Shown here piece by piece: positions 9,935 to 18,002 of a stretch of 64,000 bases of DNA. The position numbers and the translations under genes are program-made. The first letter of the stretch is position 1. Every line of letters starts with the position of its first letter. The notes under the pieces are model-generated. The model saw only the letters and a program-made list of their open reading frames with translations. It ran no database searches and had not been told where the DNA came from. This DNA is from Microglena sp. YARC (Eukaryota; Chlorophyta; Chlorophyceae; Chlamydomonadales; Chlamydomonadaceae), in contig CM039466.1 in the NCBI GenBank assembly GCA_022414725.1, positions 18,456,249 through 18,520,248 of the forward strand, read 5' to 3'.

Positions 9935-10596
9935 TCCCCCCCTTCACTACGGAATGGGAGTGAGTGTAGTGAAAAAGAGAAGTGGTAACGGGGAGAGTTG
10001 ATTGTAATTCTGTTTAGAGAAACAAATCTGGAAATCTCTCCTTCCCCCCCCTGCTGCTGGTATCGAGCAGATGAGGTTGATGTTGCTGGATACACAAAAA
10101 GGTATGTACAGAAGGTGTATCCATTCTGGCGTTGGAGTATGGTAAAGCAAGATTCACCACCTAGGTTCCCCCCCCTCTGCACTTAGTGAAGAATAAAAGG
10201 TGGGTGGTGGTGTATGTCGGAACGGAAAGGAACTAAAGCCACGTCTATTACTTAAAGAGGTAAAACCTTGAGAGTCAACAAAGATCAAGTATGGGACCGG
10301 CCGAATAAATCTAGAGGCATGTAATACAGTGGCCAGTAGAAAAAGTCGTGGTGTCCAAGTTGAAAGAAGTTGATGTAACTGGGCGAAAATCCTCATCTGG
10401 TCATATTGCAAGTGCTGACTGTCCCTCCGAGAGGCTTCCAGTCAGCAACCCAGTGGTGGCTGCAAACTTGTTTTGAAGTAAGTTTGGGACTGTGTTGCGT
10501 ATATGTAACGCAACTCGGAACATGAAGCAAGAAAACAAAAAGAACCCATGAACTGTTGCGATCACTGGGACGTGTATTGTCCCAGGAATGAAGACG
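9935..10596. other. Non-coding retroelement remnant, no gene recognised
   Basis: Two more C-runs (about 10045 and 10168) and short frames of no recognisable content. By position it could be leader of element A or 3' non-coding sequence of the methyltransferase gypsy element; neither is proven. Confidence 0.4.
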
Positions 10597-11040
10597 TACA
10601 TTACATTACATTACATTACATGTTAAAGTCTACTTGACACCGCGAGGGTGTATGAGACTCTGTGCTTTAAACAAAAAGAAAAAGCACCCACAAAGCAAAA
10701 ACCCCCATTACATCAGGGGTGTGTCGAGGACAAACAAACCAAACTCCCAACCACCGTTTTGGTGGCGTAGGTATTAAACCCCTTAGAGCCGGACCCAGAT
10801 CTCAACCACTTACAGTGGCGGAGGTAAGAAGCTAACAAATGAGAAGTCACAAGAAGAAGAAAAAAAGGGATGATAAATTACGGTGCCACTAAGCAGTCCA
10901 GGGCTTCCTGTCTTGCTCTTCTACAAGTAGAAAGATAGTCGGCTAGGTTGCTCCAAAAAGACTTAGTGCCATTTCCATTCATAAAGGTTCTGAATGTGGA
11001 ATCGCAGAATTCCACATTCCATATACGTATATTCCATATA
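10597..11040 (-). pseudogene. LINE-T copy a, 5'-truncated 3' end
   Basis: The minus strand matches the last 50 or so codons of the LINE at 44612-46387 (NVEFCDSTFRTFMNGNGTK ... RARQEALDCLVAP) and its whole 3' UTR. It ends in the tail CATGTAATGTAATG at 10597-10622. The 5' end breaks within a duplicated CCATATACGTAT word near 11015-11040. It is a dead-on-arrival insertion. It differs from the longer copy by a few substitutions (for example E to A in RARQEDLD). Confidence 0.85.
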
Positions 11041-11226
11041 CGTATGTCCTCTGTACTGCCCCCCCCTCCCGCATGGATTAACAAACAAACATGACAACCT
11101 GTGGGCTAGTCGTAACTGGTCCATCACAGGCACAAGGCATGTCTGGGTTATGCAAGCTGTCTGTCTGCTACACAGCCTGCAGAACCAAACCAGACGGTGG
11201 GTATGGTGGGTTGTGTAAGAGTGTGT

Positions 11227-11799
11227 CTAGACCACTGGAACATGAGTGTTGAGTGGGGTGATGTATTCCATGAATCGAGGACGCTTTGCCATGTAGTAGA
11301 TGGGAGGGGGGTTGGAAGCAAAGTCCAGGAAGGCTGAGGAGGGGTGGGCGCCATAGGTTGTTAAACCTGACCCTTGGTCCATGTGTGGTGGCATGTAGAC
11401 CATGTGAGTCAGGTGGGTCCAGCGTTCAACGTCAGGTAGGCGACGAGTGAAATATGGTACATGCACTGGGTATGGGTATGCTCCATTAATGCGCCTGGTT
11501 TCCTCTACCCTGTTGAAAATTGTGATCAGGTCAGCTTGCTGGTGGTGCCAGGCAGCTTGGAGGAAGTGAATGCGTGTAGTGTACTGTTGGACAGATTCAG
11601 TGGGGAGTTGAAGGACATGGCCTTGGGGGTTATCGAGGTCACCATAGTAGCATGGGCCAAAACAGAGTAAATTATCTGCGAGGGGTGGTTGGTCATTGTA
11701 TCGCGATGCCCAATGGGATGTGAAATTTGGTGCGTAACGGGGCAAGCAGTCCCATGTGAGTGCATGGGTGCTGTCACGATATTCCGCAGTGTTAACCAT
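11227..11799 (-). CDS. Unrecognised 190-residue ORF downstream of the methyltransferase-gypsy pol
   Basis: Starts MVNTAEYRDSTHALTWDC at 11799 and ends TAA-free frame at 11227 after NTHVPVV. It is rich in Tyr, His, Pro and Trp and shows no catalytic signature I can name. It lies on the same strand immediately after the PHD-containing pol end, about 50 bp away, so it is probably a third ORF of the element or the start of its 3' region. A longer in-frame extension to 12033 overlaps the pol in another frame and is probably not used. It could also be a gag remnant of a neighbouring element. Confidence 0.35.
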   Translation of the reverse strand: MVNTAEYRDSTHALTWDCLPRYAPNFTSHWASRYNDQPPLADNLLCFGPCYYGDLDNPQGHVLQLPTESVQQYTTRIHFLQAAWHHQQADLITIFNRVEETRRINGAYPYPVHVPYFTRRLPDVERWTHLTHMVYMPPHMDQGSGLTTYGAHPSSAFLDFASNPPPIYYMAKRPRFMEYITPLNTHVPVV

Positions 11800-11848
11800 C
11801 ACCTGAGGTAGGAGGGAATGTAAGGAGTGGAGGTGAGCAATAGTGTGC

Positions 11849-12660
11849 TCATGTATGGTACACTTCACAGGATGGGTTGTCCTCAGACGCCAGGATGGTG
11901 TGCGTTGGATGCTTGCATGCACGGTTGAGGCAGGGGAGCACAGGTGTGAGTGGTAGGGGCTTCTGTGTGCCTGTGGGGAGTGGGTTAAGTTTTTTGAGTC
12001 CAGCCATGGTGAGCTTAATGACTTGGCTGTCATCGTAGGTTAGCTTGAAGTACCATGGCCTGGACAGTGGTCCTTGGAAGGAGGCAGTGCCCCAGACAGC
12101 TTTGTCGAGGCCGCCTTGGGCTCTGACCTGTTTGATGACAAGCATCTTGTCGCAGGCGAGGGCGGCTCTGTCTCTGGAGCGAGTCTGCGGGGTTGGGAAA
12201 AGGTTAGGTTCCTTCCGTGGTGCCTCTGGGATGCGTCCTGCGGGGATGGCAGTGATGCCGCTGGCTTTGCAGTTGGGGCAGAACCAGTCCTCGACGGGCA
12301 CTGCAGAGAGAGGTGGGTCAAGGCAGTGAGTGTGGTAACCTGCTCCACAGCCGTCGCAGAGTAGCATGCAATTGGCGTTGTCAGGGAAGTTGCAGACGCT
12401 GCAGGCTAGGCTAGGGGGTGGGACTGCTAAGTCTGGCCTGATTGTGCCATCCAAGTTAGGGAGGTGGCAAGGAGACAAATTGCGGGCATGGTTGGTGATG
12501 GTGCAACCGCAACGTCCTTGCAAGACGACGACTTCAGGTGGTTTGAGATCGATGATGCGCAGGATCATGCCTTGGGCAGCCATCTGCAAGGAGTTGCGCA
12601 CGTTGGGACGGCGGATGTACACAAAGTCTCCCACCTGGAATTTGCGTAGGCGAGGGTGAT
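11849..12660 (-). CDS. Ty3/gypsy integrase C-terminus with PHD finger and Tudor-like segment
   Basis: After the integrase C-terminal barrel (GDFVYIRRP ... LQGRCG ... LSPCHLP) comes a complete PHD finger of the Cys4-His-Cys3 type (about 12269-12403): CSVC, CMLLCDGC, GYHTHC, WFCPNC, with the typical small-residue and Trp positions. PHD fingers read histone H3 tails. A second conserved segment follows, ending WGTASFQGPLSRPWYFKLTY-DDS, resembling Tudor-like barrels; that assignment is tentative. The position matches that of the chromodomain in chromoviruses, so it probably guides integration to a chromatin state. The frame is entered from the zinc-binding part of the integrase across a deletion near 12700 that removes the catalytic core. 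Pol ends at 11849. Confidence 0.75.
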
Positions 12661-13640
12661 AGGCTCCCCCCCTGATCTTTGCGTAGCGCAGGGTGTCCCT
12701 GTGGTGGGCGATTGCTATGTGATTGGCAATAGTTGGGCTGTCTTGTTGTAGGGACCAGACAAATCAATTCCCCAAGCGAAGACGAGGCCATGAATCGGGT
12801 GGGATTGCAATGTGGCTGTTGGCTGGTTGAAGTAGGCCATGGCTTGGTCACAGATCTTGCATGTCTTGACCAGAGCTTTGACTTGTTTGACCACGCTGGC
12901 CACCAGAAAGAGCTGACCACTAAGTAAGCTGTTATGCGTGCCCCAAAGTGTCCGCTGGTCTCGTGGGCCCTTTGAATGAGGATGGACCTCTGGCTGGGGG
13001 CTGGGACGATGCGTTCAATGCCGTTGGCCAGGATGCGTATGATCCTCTCTTCTCCCGTTGGAGATGCTCCGAGCCTGTACTTTCTTGACATTGCCAGTAC
13101 CCGCCTAGTATGAGATGTCGTCCAGTTGGAGCCGAGGACTCCTCGCCTCAAGTACTCTAAGACAAACTGATCAGAGTGGATGTCTAGACCGTCAGTGTCC
13201 TTGGACATTGCAGCAAGGCGCAGGTCAGTATCCAACTGTCTGCCTGGGGCGAGTGGAGGACTTGGAGCTGAAGATGGCAGAAGAGGCAAAGGAGGGGAGT
13301 GTTGCAACGGCTGAGGGTCGGTGGCTATTGGCTGTTGGCTGGGGGCTGGGGGCTGTTGGCTGGCGGCTGGTGGCTGGTGGCTGTTGGCTGGTGCAGGGGG
13401 CTTTGATGGCCAGATGTGTGGCTTGACAGCCTTGCTCCTGGTGACTGCCAGCAGGCAAGCAAGCTCAGTGCCATAGAACTGGCGTGTCGGAGGTGTGGGG
13501 TCTGATATGCGACCGCCAGAATTGCTGGGATAGCCGGGAGAAGTTGTTAGAAGAAGAGCAGGGCTGGGGGAAGGTAGTAACTCAGGTCTGGGGGGTGGCT
13601 GGAATTCCAGCATAGATGTCAGACGTGTAGGGATTGCCAT
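12534..13640 (-). pseudogene. Integrase N-terminal region with proline/glutamine linker; catalytic core deleted
   Basis: After the methyltransferase, a Pro/Gln-rich linker (about 13300-13420, repeats of SQQPPAPSQQP type) leads to an integrase zinc-binding domain: HETSGH near 12958 and, in a shifted frame, CKICDQ near 12858. The core then begins GIDLSGPY (about 12750-12775, first catalytic Asp). Within about 20 codons the sequence jumps to HRDTLRYAKIR-like residues that belong after the core. The second Asp and the Glu of the DDE triad, roughly 150 residues, are missing. A frameshift near 12900 separates HH from CC. This copy cannot encode a working integrase. Confidence 0.7.
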
Positions 13641-14640
13641 TTCCAAGGTCTTTCTGATGATTGCTACCAAGGCTCGCTGATCCATGCTGTTGCCTGTGAG
13701 GATATGCCTCTGGTTTTGAGTGAGACCTGGTGCTGCTGTTGCTCATGTGTGGTATCCGAGCATGCGTTCTCTCTCAGAAGGGTTTGGTTCAGACCATGCG
13801 CCGCCCTGGAGAGAGTAGATGCTGCCTGGCTTGTCAGGTCTGAAGGCTCGAGACAGAGGGTACGCTACTAGAGTAGGCAGTACGTTGCGCTCTTGTCCGA
13901 TCTTGTTTGCTAAGCAAAAAGGGGCTGTGTCTGATTTGTAGACCCTTGTAGTGCTCCGTCCTGGATCCAAGAAGGCGTTGGCTGAAATGTTGGCAGTCCG
14001 ACGGGTCTTGTTGAGCTGGAGCTGGAGATCAAGGGGGTCAACCAAGTTCTGCCACTTGTTGCGGAGTCTGTGCGCTCCTGAGTCGAATGTTGCAGCATCC
14101 ACGCAGATAGGGAGGCCGAGAGTTCTGTTGACTGCGTTGAAGTCTTGCGTAGCAATATGTTTTGATCGGAAGTTGTGCTGCATTGCTGCATTATCCACGA
14201 TGTAGAGGGGTTGCCGAGGGTGCTGCAGCTGCTGGATGTACCCTATGACGGTGGTACAAGCCTGCAGGACGGCGGCCCGGGTCCCTTAAGTCCTCTGTTG
14301 CCTCCTGCCGGGCTGAAGTCTTGGCACTCTGGACCGGCTATGATGAGCCACTGTGATTGGTCGTTCACAGCTGCGGTCATGAGCTGTTCCGGTGTGATCT
14401 TGGTCACATCCTGGGGCAGCGTCGTGAAGGCATGGTCGCAGGCGTATGACTTGAGCAGATGAGGGTAGAGGTTGGTCAAAGCTTGTGTCCTATAGCGGGC
14501 GACTGTCTGAGCAGCGGGCGCAATGTCGCTGTAGATATACCTGTTAACTTGGATGCCATTGCGCAGTGCTGCCTCCAATCCTGAGTGCACACATTCCCCC
14601 GCACATCTCGTATAGAGTGATGCCATTCTAGGCCATGTAT
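13640..14640 (-). pseudogene. Cytosine-C5 DNA methyltransferase domain inside gypsy pol (broken copy)
   Basis: Conserved DNMT motifs appear in order. Motif I is LYTRCAGECVHSGLEAAL (about 14570-14620), with the acidic DI of motif II in YIYSDIAP. Motif IV with the catalytic cysteine is AGPECQDFSPAGG (Cys codon 14324-14326), where Glu replaces the Pro before Cys. A VDNAAM segment stands at the motif VI position. WSEPNPSERERMLGYHT is typical of the region before the C-terminus, and motif X is TGNSMDQRALVAII (about 13650-13695). The protein would methylate cytosine in DNA. This copy has a one-base frameshift at about 14276-14286 (GGACCCGGG) and a TGA at 13743-13745. The plus-strand copy at 27.6-28.7 kb has an extra C at the first site and GGA at the second, so neither break is ancestral. 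It lies between RNase H and integrase. A 4-bp duplication near 14757 puts it out of frame with RT in this copy. Confidence 0.82.
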
Positions 14641-14691
14641 GTGACGGCGGCAGGTAGGGGTGTTGTGCAGATGGATAAGACAGATCTGACG

Positions 14692-16452
14692 TCAAGGATG
14701 TAGTCCACGATGTGCCCTAGTGTCAGGTCTAGGAGCACATAAGGGTTGGTGGGCACTCACTGTTGGAAATGCTGCGTACAGGTCGCTGTCCAAGTCAATG
14801 CGAGCGCCAGTGTTGTCCTCTGCTGTGGGGCTGGGAAACCGAGACAATGCGTCAGCGTTGCCATGCTGTGCACATGGTCTGTGCATGATGTCAAAATCAA
14901 ATGACTGCAGCATGCATGCCCATCGAGCGATGGCCCCGGTGACGTTAGCAGAGGAAAACATCCACAGCAAAGGCTGGTGATCAGTGACGAGTGTGAAATG
15001 TAGTCCGAAGACATACACTCGAAAGATCTTGCAAGCCCAGCAAGCAGCCAGCATTTCTCCTTTGAAGCTGCTGTACCCTGCTTCATGCTTGTTAAGGCTG
15101 CGGCTGGCACAGGCGACGAGGTATTCGTTACCTTCCGAGTCGAGCTGGCCGAGCACTGCTCCTAATCCATGTTGGCTCCAGTCACAGTGGATGAGGGTGC
15201 GCGCGTTGATGTCAAAGCGTCGCAAAACCTTGCCTGGTGTGCTGATATTCCTCCTAATGGCGTCCATGGCTGCTGTGTGCTCAGGTCCCCAAGTCCACTT
15301 GACATCATTCTTGGTGAGGTCATTGAGGGGTCTGGCTATGGCTGAAAAGTTTTCACAAAAACAACCGTAGTAGCGCAGCTTACCCAGGATGGTCTTGAGG
15401 TCCTTGAGGTTGTTTGGGTAGGGCAGGTCCTTGATAGCTTGGACTTTGGCTGCTTGTGGGGTGAGACCATGGTTGCTGACATCGAAGCCTAAGAAATCGA
15501 CTGCGTCTAGTGCGAAGCAGGACTTGTCAGGGTGTATGCGGAGGCCGATGTCGATGAGACACTGTAGCACTGCTTCCACGTCCTTGATGTGATCAGCAAA
15601 GGTGGCGCTGTGGACCAGAATGTCGTCAATGAAAACCTTGCTGAACTTGAGGAGACCACGTTTGCCCAAATCAGTTTCCATGACCTTCTGGAAGTAAGCT
15701 GGTGCTTGTTTTAGTCCAGAGGGCACACGCTTGAACCTGTAGAGCTGCTTGTCCCACCAAAAGGCTGAGAAATCTTGGCAGCCGGCAGACATGTGGACTT
15801 GGTAGAAGCCCGAGCGCAGGTCTACTCGTGTAAACCACTTGGAGTCACCCAGGTCTTGGAACAATTCCTCTGCAATTGGGAAACCTGTGTGCATGTCCTT
15901 GGCCAGGAGGTTGATGGCCTTGTAGTTGTAGCACACTCTGTCTGCAGTGTACTGGCCATCAGGTCCTTTCTTCAAGGCGACGACAGGGTTTGCTGCATGC
16001 TGAGCTGAAGGAGATGGCTCTATGAAGCCTAGCAGGAGTAATTCAGCGCAGACTTTGTCTTGAGCAAGTAATTCTATAGGTGGCTTGCGGTAGGGACTAG
16101 TGAATGCCTGCTTGTCGTTGTCCTTCTCTATGTGCATAGGAGGCACAATCCCTTTGTAGCCCTCTCTCAAATCCTCCATTGTCCGTGCTACTGCTGGGGT
16201 CATTCTGTTGAGCATGGCTGCCATCTCTTTGCGTTGCGCCTCAGTGCCATCCCGATGATGACCGATGAAGAGGTCACAGTCTGGATGTAGGGCCCCTCTG
16301 TCTGCATTGGGTGTGACTGCTCCGTCTGGCATACTGTTGTTAATCCCCCCCTCCTGCAGATAGTTGGGGTCCATGTGACTGAGGCAGCTAGTAAGGCCTC
16401 CTTGTAGGCGGCCAGGCAGGAGTGAAGCTGGAGTGGAAGGGTCCAGGTGCAC
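14692..16452 (-). CDS. Ty3/gypsy reverse transcriptase and RNase H (methyltransferase element)
   Basis: RT runs from about PVVALKKGPDGQYT through FTRVDLRSGFYQV, the catalytic VFIDDILVHS (15617-15633; FIDD in place of the usual YLDD) and FLGFDVSNHGLTP. The connected RNase H shows the catalytic residues in HCDWSQHGLGAVL, SSFKGEMLAA and VTDHQPLLWMF, and ends at ADALSRFPSP. It copies element RNA into DNA and removes the RNA strand. No protease signature is visible upstream. The last about 30 codons are out of frame because of a 4-bp duplication (GTGAGTGCCC) near 14757. In the plus copy at 20898-22607 this junction is open and RT-RNase H runs straight into the methyltransferase, so the native product is one polyprotein. 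The frame upstream of about 16200 is a linker. Confidence 0.92.
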   Translation of the reverse strand: MHLDPSTPASLLPGRLQGGLTSCLSHMDPNYLQEGGINNSMPDGAVTPNADRGALHPDCDLFIGHHRDGTEAQRKEMAAMLNRMTPAVARTMEDLREGYKGIVPPMHIEKDNDKQAFTSPYRKPPIELLAQDKVCAELLLLGFIEPSPSAQHAANPVVALKKGPDGQYTADRVCYNYKAINLLAKDMHTGFPIAEELFQDLGDSKWFTRVDLRSGFYQVHMSAGCQDFSAFWWDKQLYRFKRVPSGLKQAPAYFQKVMETDLGKRGLLKFSKVFIDDILVHSATFADHIKDVEAVLQCLIDIGLRIHPDKSCFALDAVDFLGFDVSNHGLTPQAAKVQAIKDLPYPNNLKDLKTILGKLRYYGCFCENFSAIARPLNDLTKNDVKWTWGPEHTAAMDAIRRNISTPGKVLRRFDINARTLIHCDWSQHGLGAVLGQLDSEGNEYLVACASRSLNKHEAGYSSFKGEMLAACWACKIFRVYVFGLHFTLVTDHQPLLWMFSSANVTGAIARWACMLQSFDFDIMHRPCAQHGNADALSRFPSPTAEDNTGARIDLDSDLYAAFPTVSAHQPLCAPRPDTRAHRGLHP

Positions 16453-16661
16453 TGGTAAGGCGCAAGAAGTGGACGCTTGGTAAACTGCGGCTTGGCCTTA
16501 GCTTCCAGGAACTCTTGACCTGGTCGCCAGTAGACATCATCCAGCTGCGTCGTGAAGAAGTCTTGGGGTTCTTCACAGTCGTCACCGGCTGGGGTGGATG
16601 GGGTAGGAGATGGAGTGCTGGCCATTGTGAGCAAGTAATCAGCAGGGGTGAGGTGGGGCAA
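16200..16661 (-). CDS. Gypsy pol N-terminal linker, unrecognised
   Basis: An open frame upstream of RT, with features such as TMASTPSPTPSTPAGDD and FTKRPLLAPYQCTWTLPLQL. It switches to the RT frame at a run of seven C near 16343 (complement), where a one-base indel or slip would join the two. I see no D-T/S-G protease triplet or zinc knuckle. It is probably a spacer between gag and RT. Confidence 0.4.
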   Translation of the reverse strand: MPHLTPADYLLTMASTPSPTPSTPAGDDCEEPQDFFTTQLDDVYWRPGQEFLEAKAKPQFTKRPLLAPYQCTWTLPLQLHSCLAAYKEALLAASVTWTPTICRRGGLTTVCQTEQSHPMQTEGPYIQTVTSSSVIIGMALRRNAKRWQPCSTE

Positions 16662-16696
16662 CGATGAGAGCGAGGAGCAGAGGTGGCTGCAGCGTC

Positions 16697-16993
16697 TTAT
16701 TTGAAGTCATCCTCACTGTTGTAGACGGGTGGCCTGCGGATCAGGAAGATGGAGGAAGAATGCAAGCTGGGTGCCGATGTGTCATACCAATTGATGCATC
16801 GGGTTTGGAGGCACTGTAGCTCTTCTGTATCCTGGAGGGGAAAGAGAAGAGGAGAGCATGCTGTTGTTGGTCGTGGAAGGGGGCGAGCACAGGGCTCACG
16901 TTGCCGTCCTTGCGCGACTGCGTACGCGTCCAGCGGCAAACCGAAACCTTGGACAGGGGGGTAGAGGCGGGTGCTGGTGTAGCAACTATCCAA
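16697..16993 (-). CDS. Short unrecognised minus-strand ORF between gag-like ORF and RT
   Basis: 98 codons with a proline-rich N-terminal half and no known motif. It lies in the 5' part of the methyltransferase gypsy element. It may be part of the preceding gag-like frame after a shift. Low support. Confidence 0.2.
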   Translation of the reverse strand: MDSCYTSTRLYPPVQGFGLPLDAYAVAQGRQREPCARPLPRPTTACSPLLFPLQDTEELQCLQTRCINWYDTSAPSLHSSSIFLIRRPPVYNSEDDFK

Positions 16994-17081
16994 GTAGGGG
17001 TAGGAGTTTGAGTACAGACTGTAGGTGCCCTAGATTGAGGGTAAGATGCACACAGAAGCGTCAGTCATAGGTCTGATTGGA

Positions 17082-17771
17082 TCACGTGGGGTGACCAATG
17101 GGTGTGAAAGGTGTAGGGACGCCCCGGAGTGCTCCATGCTCTTGGGGTCGAGCACTTCCCCCATACGTACTGCGTGGGGTGAGAGTGACTCGGATGGGCA
17201 GGCCCTGTTCCTTTCCCCAGGTGAGGACAGATGAGTAGTTGTCCTGAGCTGGCAAGTCTTGGATGCACCTGTGGAGAAGGTTAACATCTCCAAGGTACAG
17301 CGTGTAGTCACTGTTGGTCTCATAGCTGTAGCTTTCCATGCTGTGCGCATGGGTTACCATATGCATGAGAAGGGTCATGTAGAACGCTGACCAGTTGGGG
17401 TGGGAAAATCGGATGCAGGACATGTTGAATGGCGTGTGACGACGGAGGTGGGGGTAGAAGCGGAGGATGTCCATCATTAGGTCGATGGGTGCTGTCTGTC
17501 CAGATTTGTTCCATATGATGGACTCCGTCAGGTGGGTGGGTGGTCCCTCGAAGGGTGGCACCTGTCCATCCCCTGCCGCAACATGTTCTCTGTACGACGC
17601 CATTTTCTGGATTGGCGTGTCTGTTTCCGAAAGTGGATTGAACATGACAACTGTGTGGTTGTGCACAGCTCTAACCACAAGGGAGGCAAAGCGGGAATTC
17701 TCCCGGTTGACAGGATAGCAGGCTGCCATGTCCATGAGGTACCGCTCTGTCCGTGGCTGACTTGCCTCCAT
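17082..17771 (-). CDS. Unrecognised gag-like ORF upstream of gypsy RT
   Basis: 229 codons starting near MEASQPRTERYLMDMAACYP. The central part (APIDLMMDILRFYPHLRR ... NWSAFYMTLLMHMV) looks globular and helical. No zinc knuckle or protease is seen. Its position 5' of RT on the same strand suggests a gag or capsid-like role. Sequence upstream is cut off at about 18000 by the LINE RNase H unit, so the N-terminus and LTR of this element are missing here. Confidence 0.35.
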   Translation of the reverse strand: MEASQPRTERYLMDMAACYPVNRENSRFASLVVRAVHNHTVVMFNPLSETDTPIQKMASYREHVAAGDGQVPPFEGPPTHLTESIIWNKSGQTAPIDLMMDILRFYPHLRRHTPFNMSCIRFSHPNWSAFYMTLLMHMVTHAHSMESYSYETNSDYTLYLGDVNLLHRCIQDLPAQDNYSSVLTWGKEQGLPIRVTLTPRSTYGGSARPQEHGALRGVPTPFTPIGHPT

Positions 17772-18002
17772 CTGCTTGAGGAAGCGAGCAAGTTGTGGTC
17801 ATCGGTGGGCGTGAGGTGATGTGTAGTCAGGAGGTTCTCACGGCGGCCATCCAAGTTGTGGCCGGTTGGAGAGCTCCTGATGTACGTCCTTGGGACAGTG
17901 CATGGTACCCTTGGGGGGTGAAGGTGCACCCAAGTTGTCACCAATGCCGCTGCTGAGATGAGCAAAGCTGTGCAGAAGGCAGGGTGGGGATCATGCCGAG
18001 GG

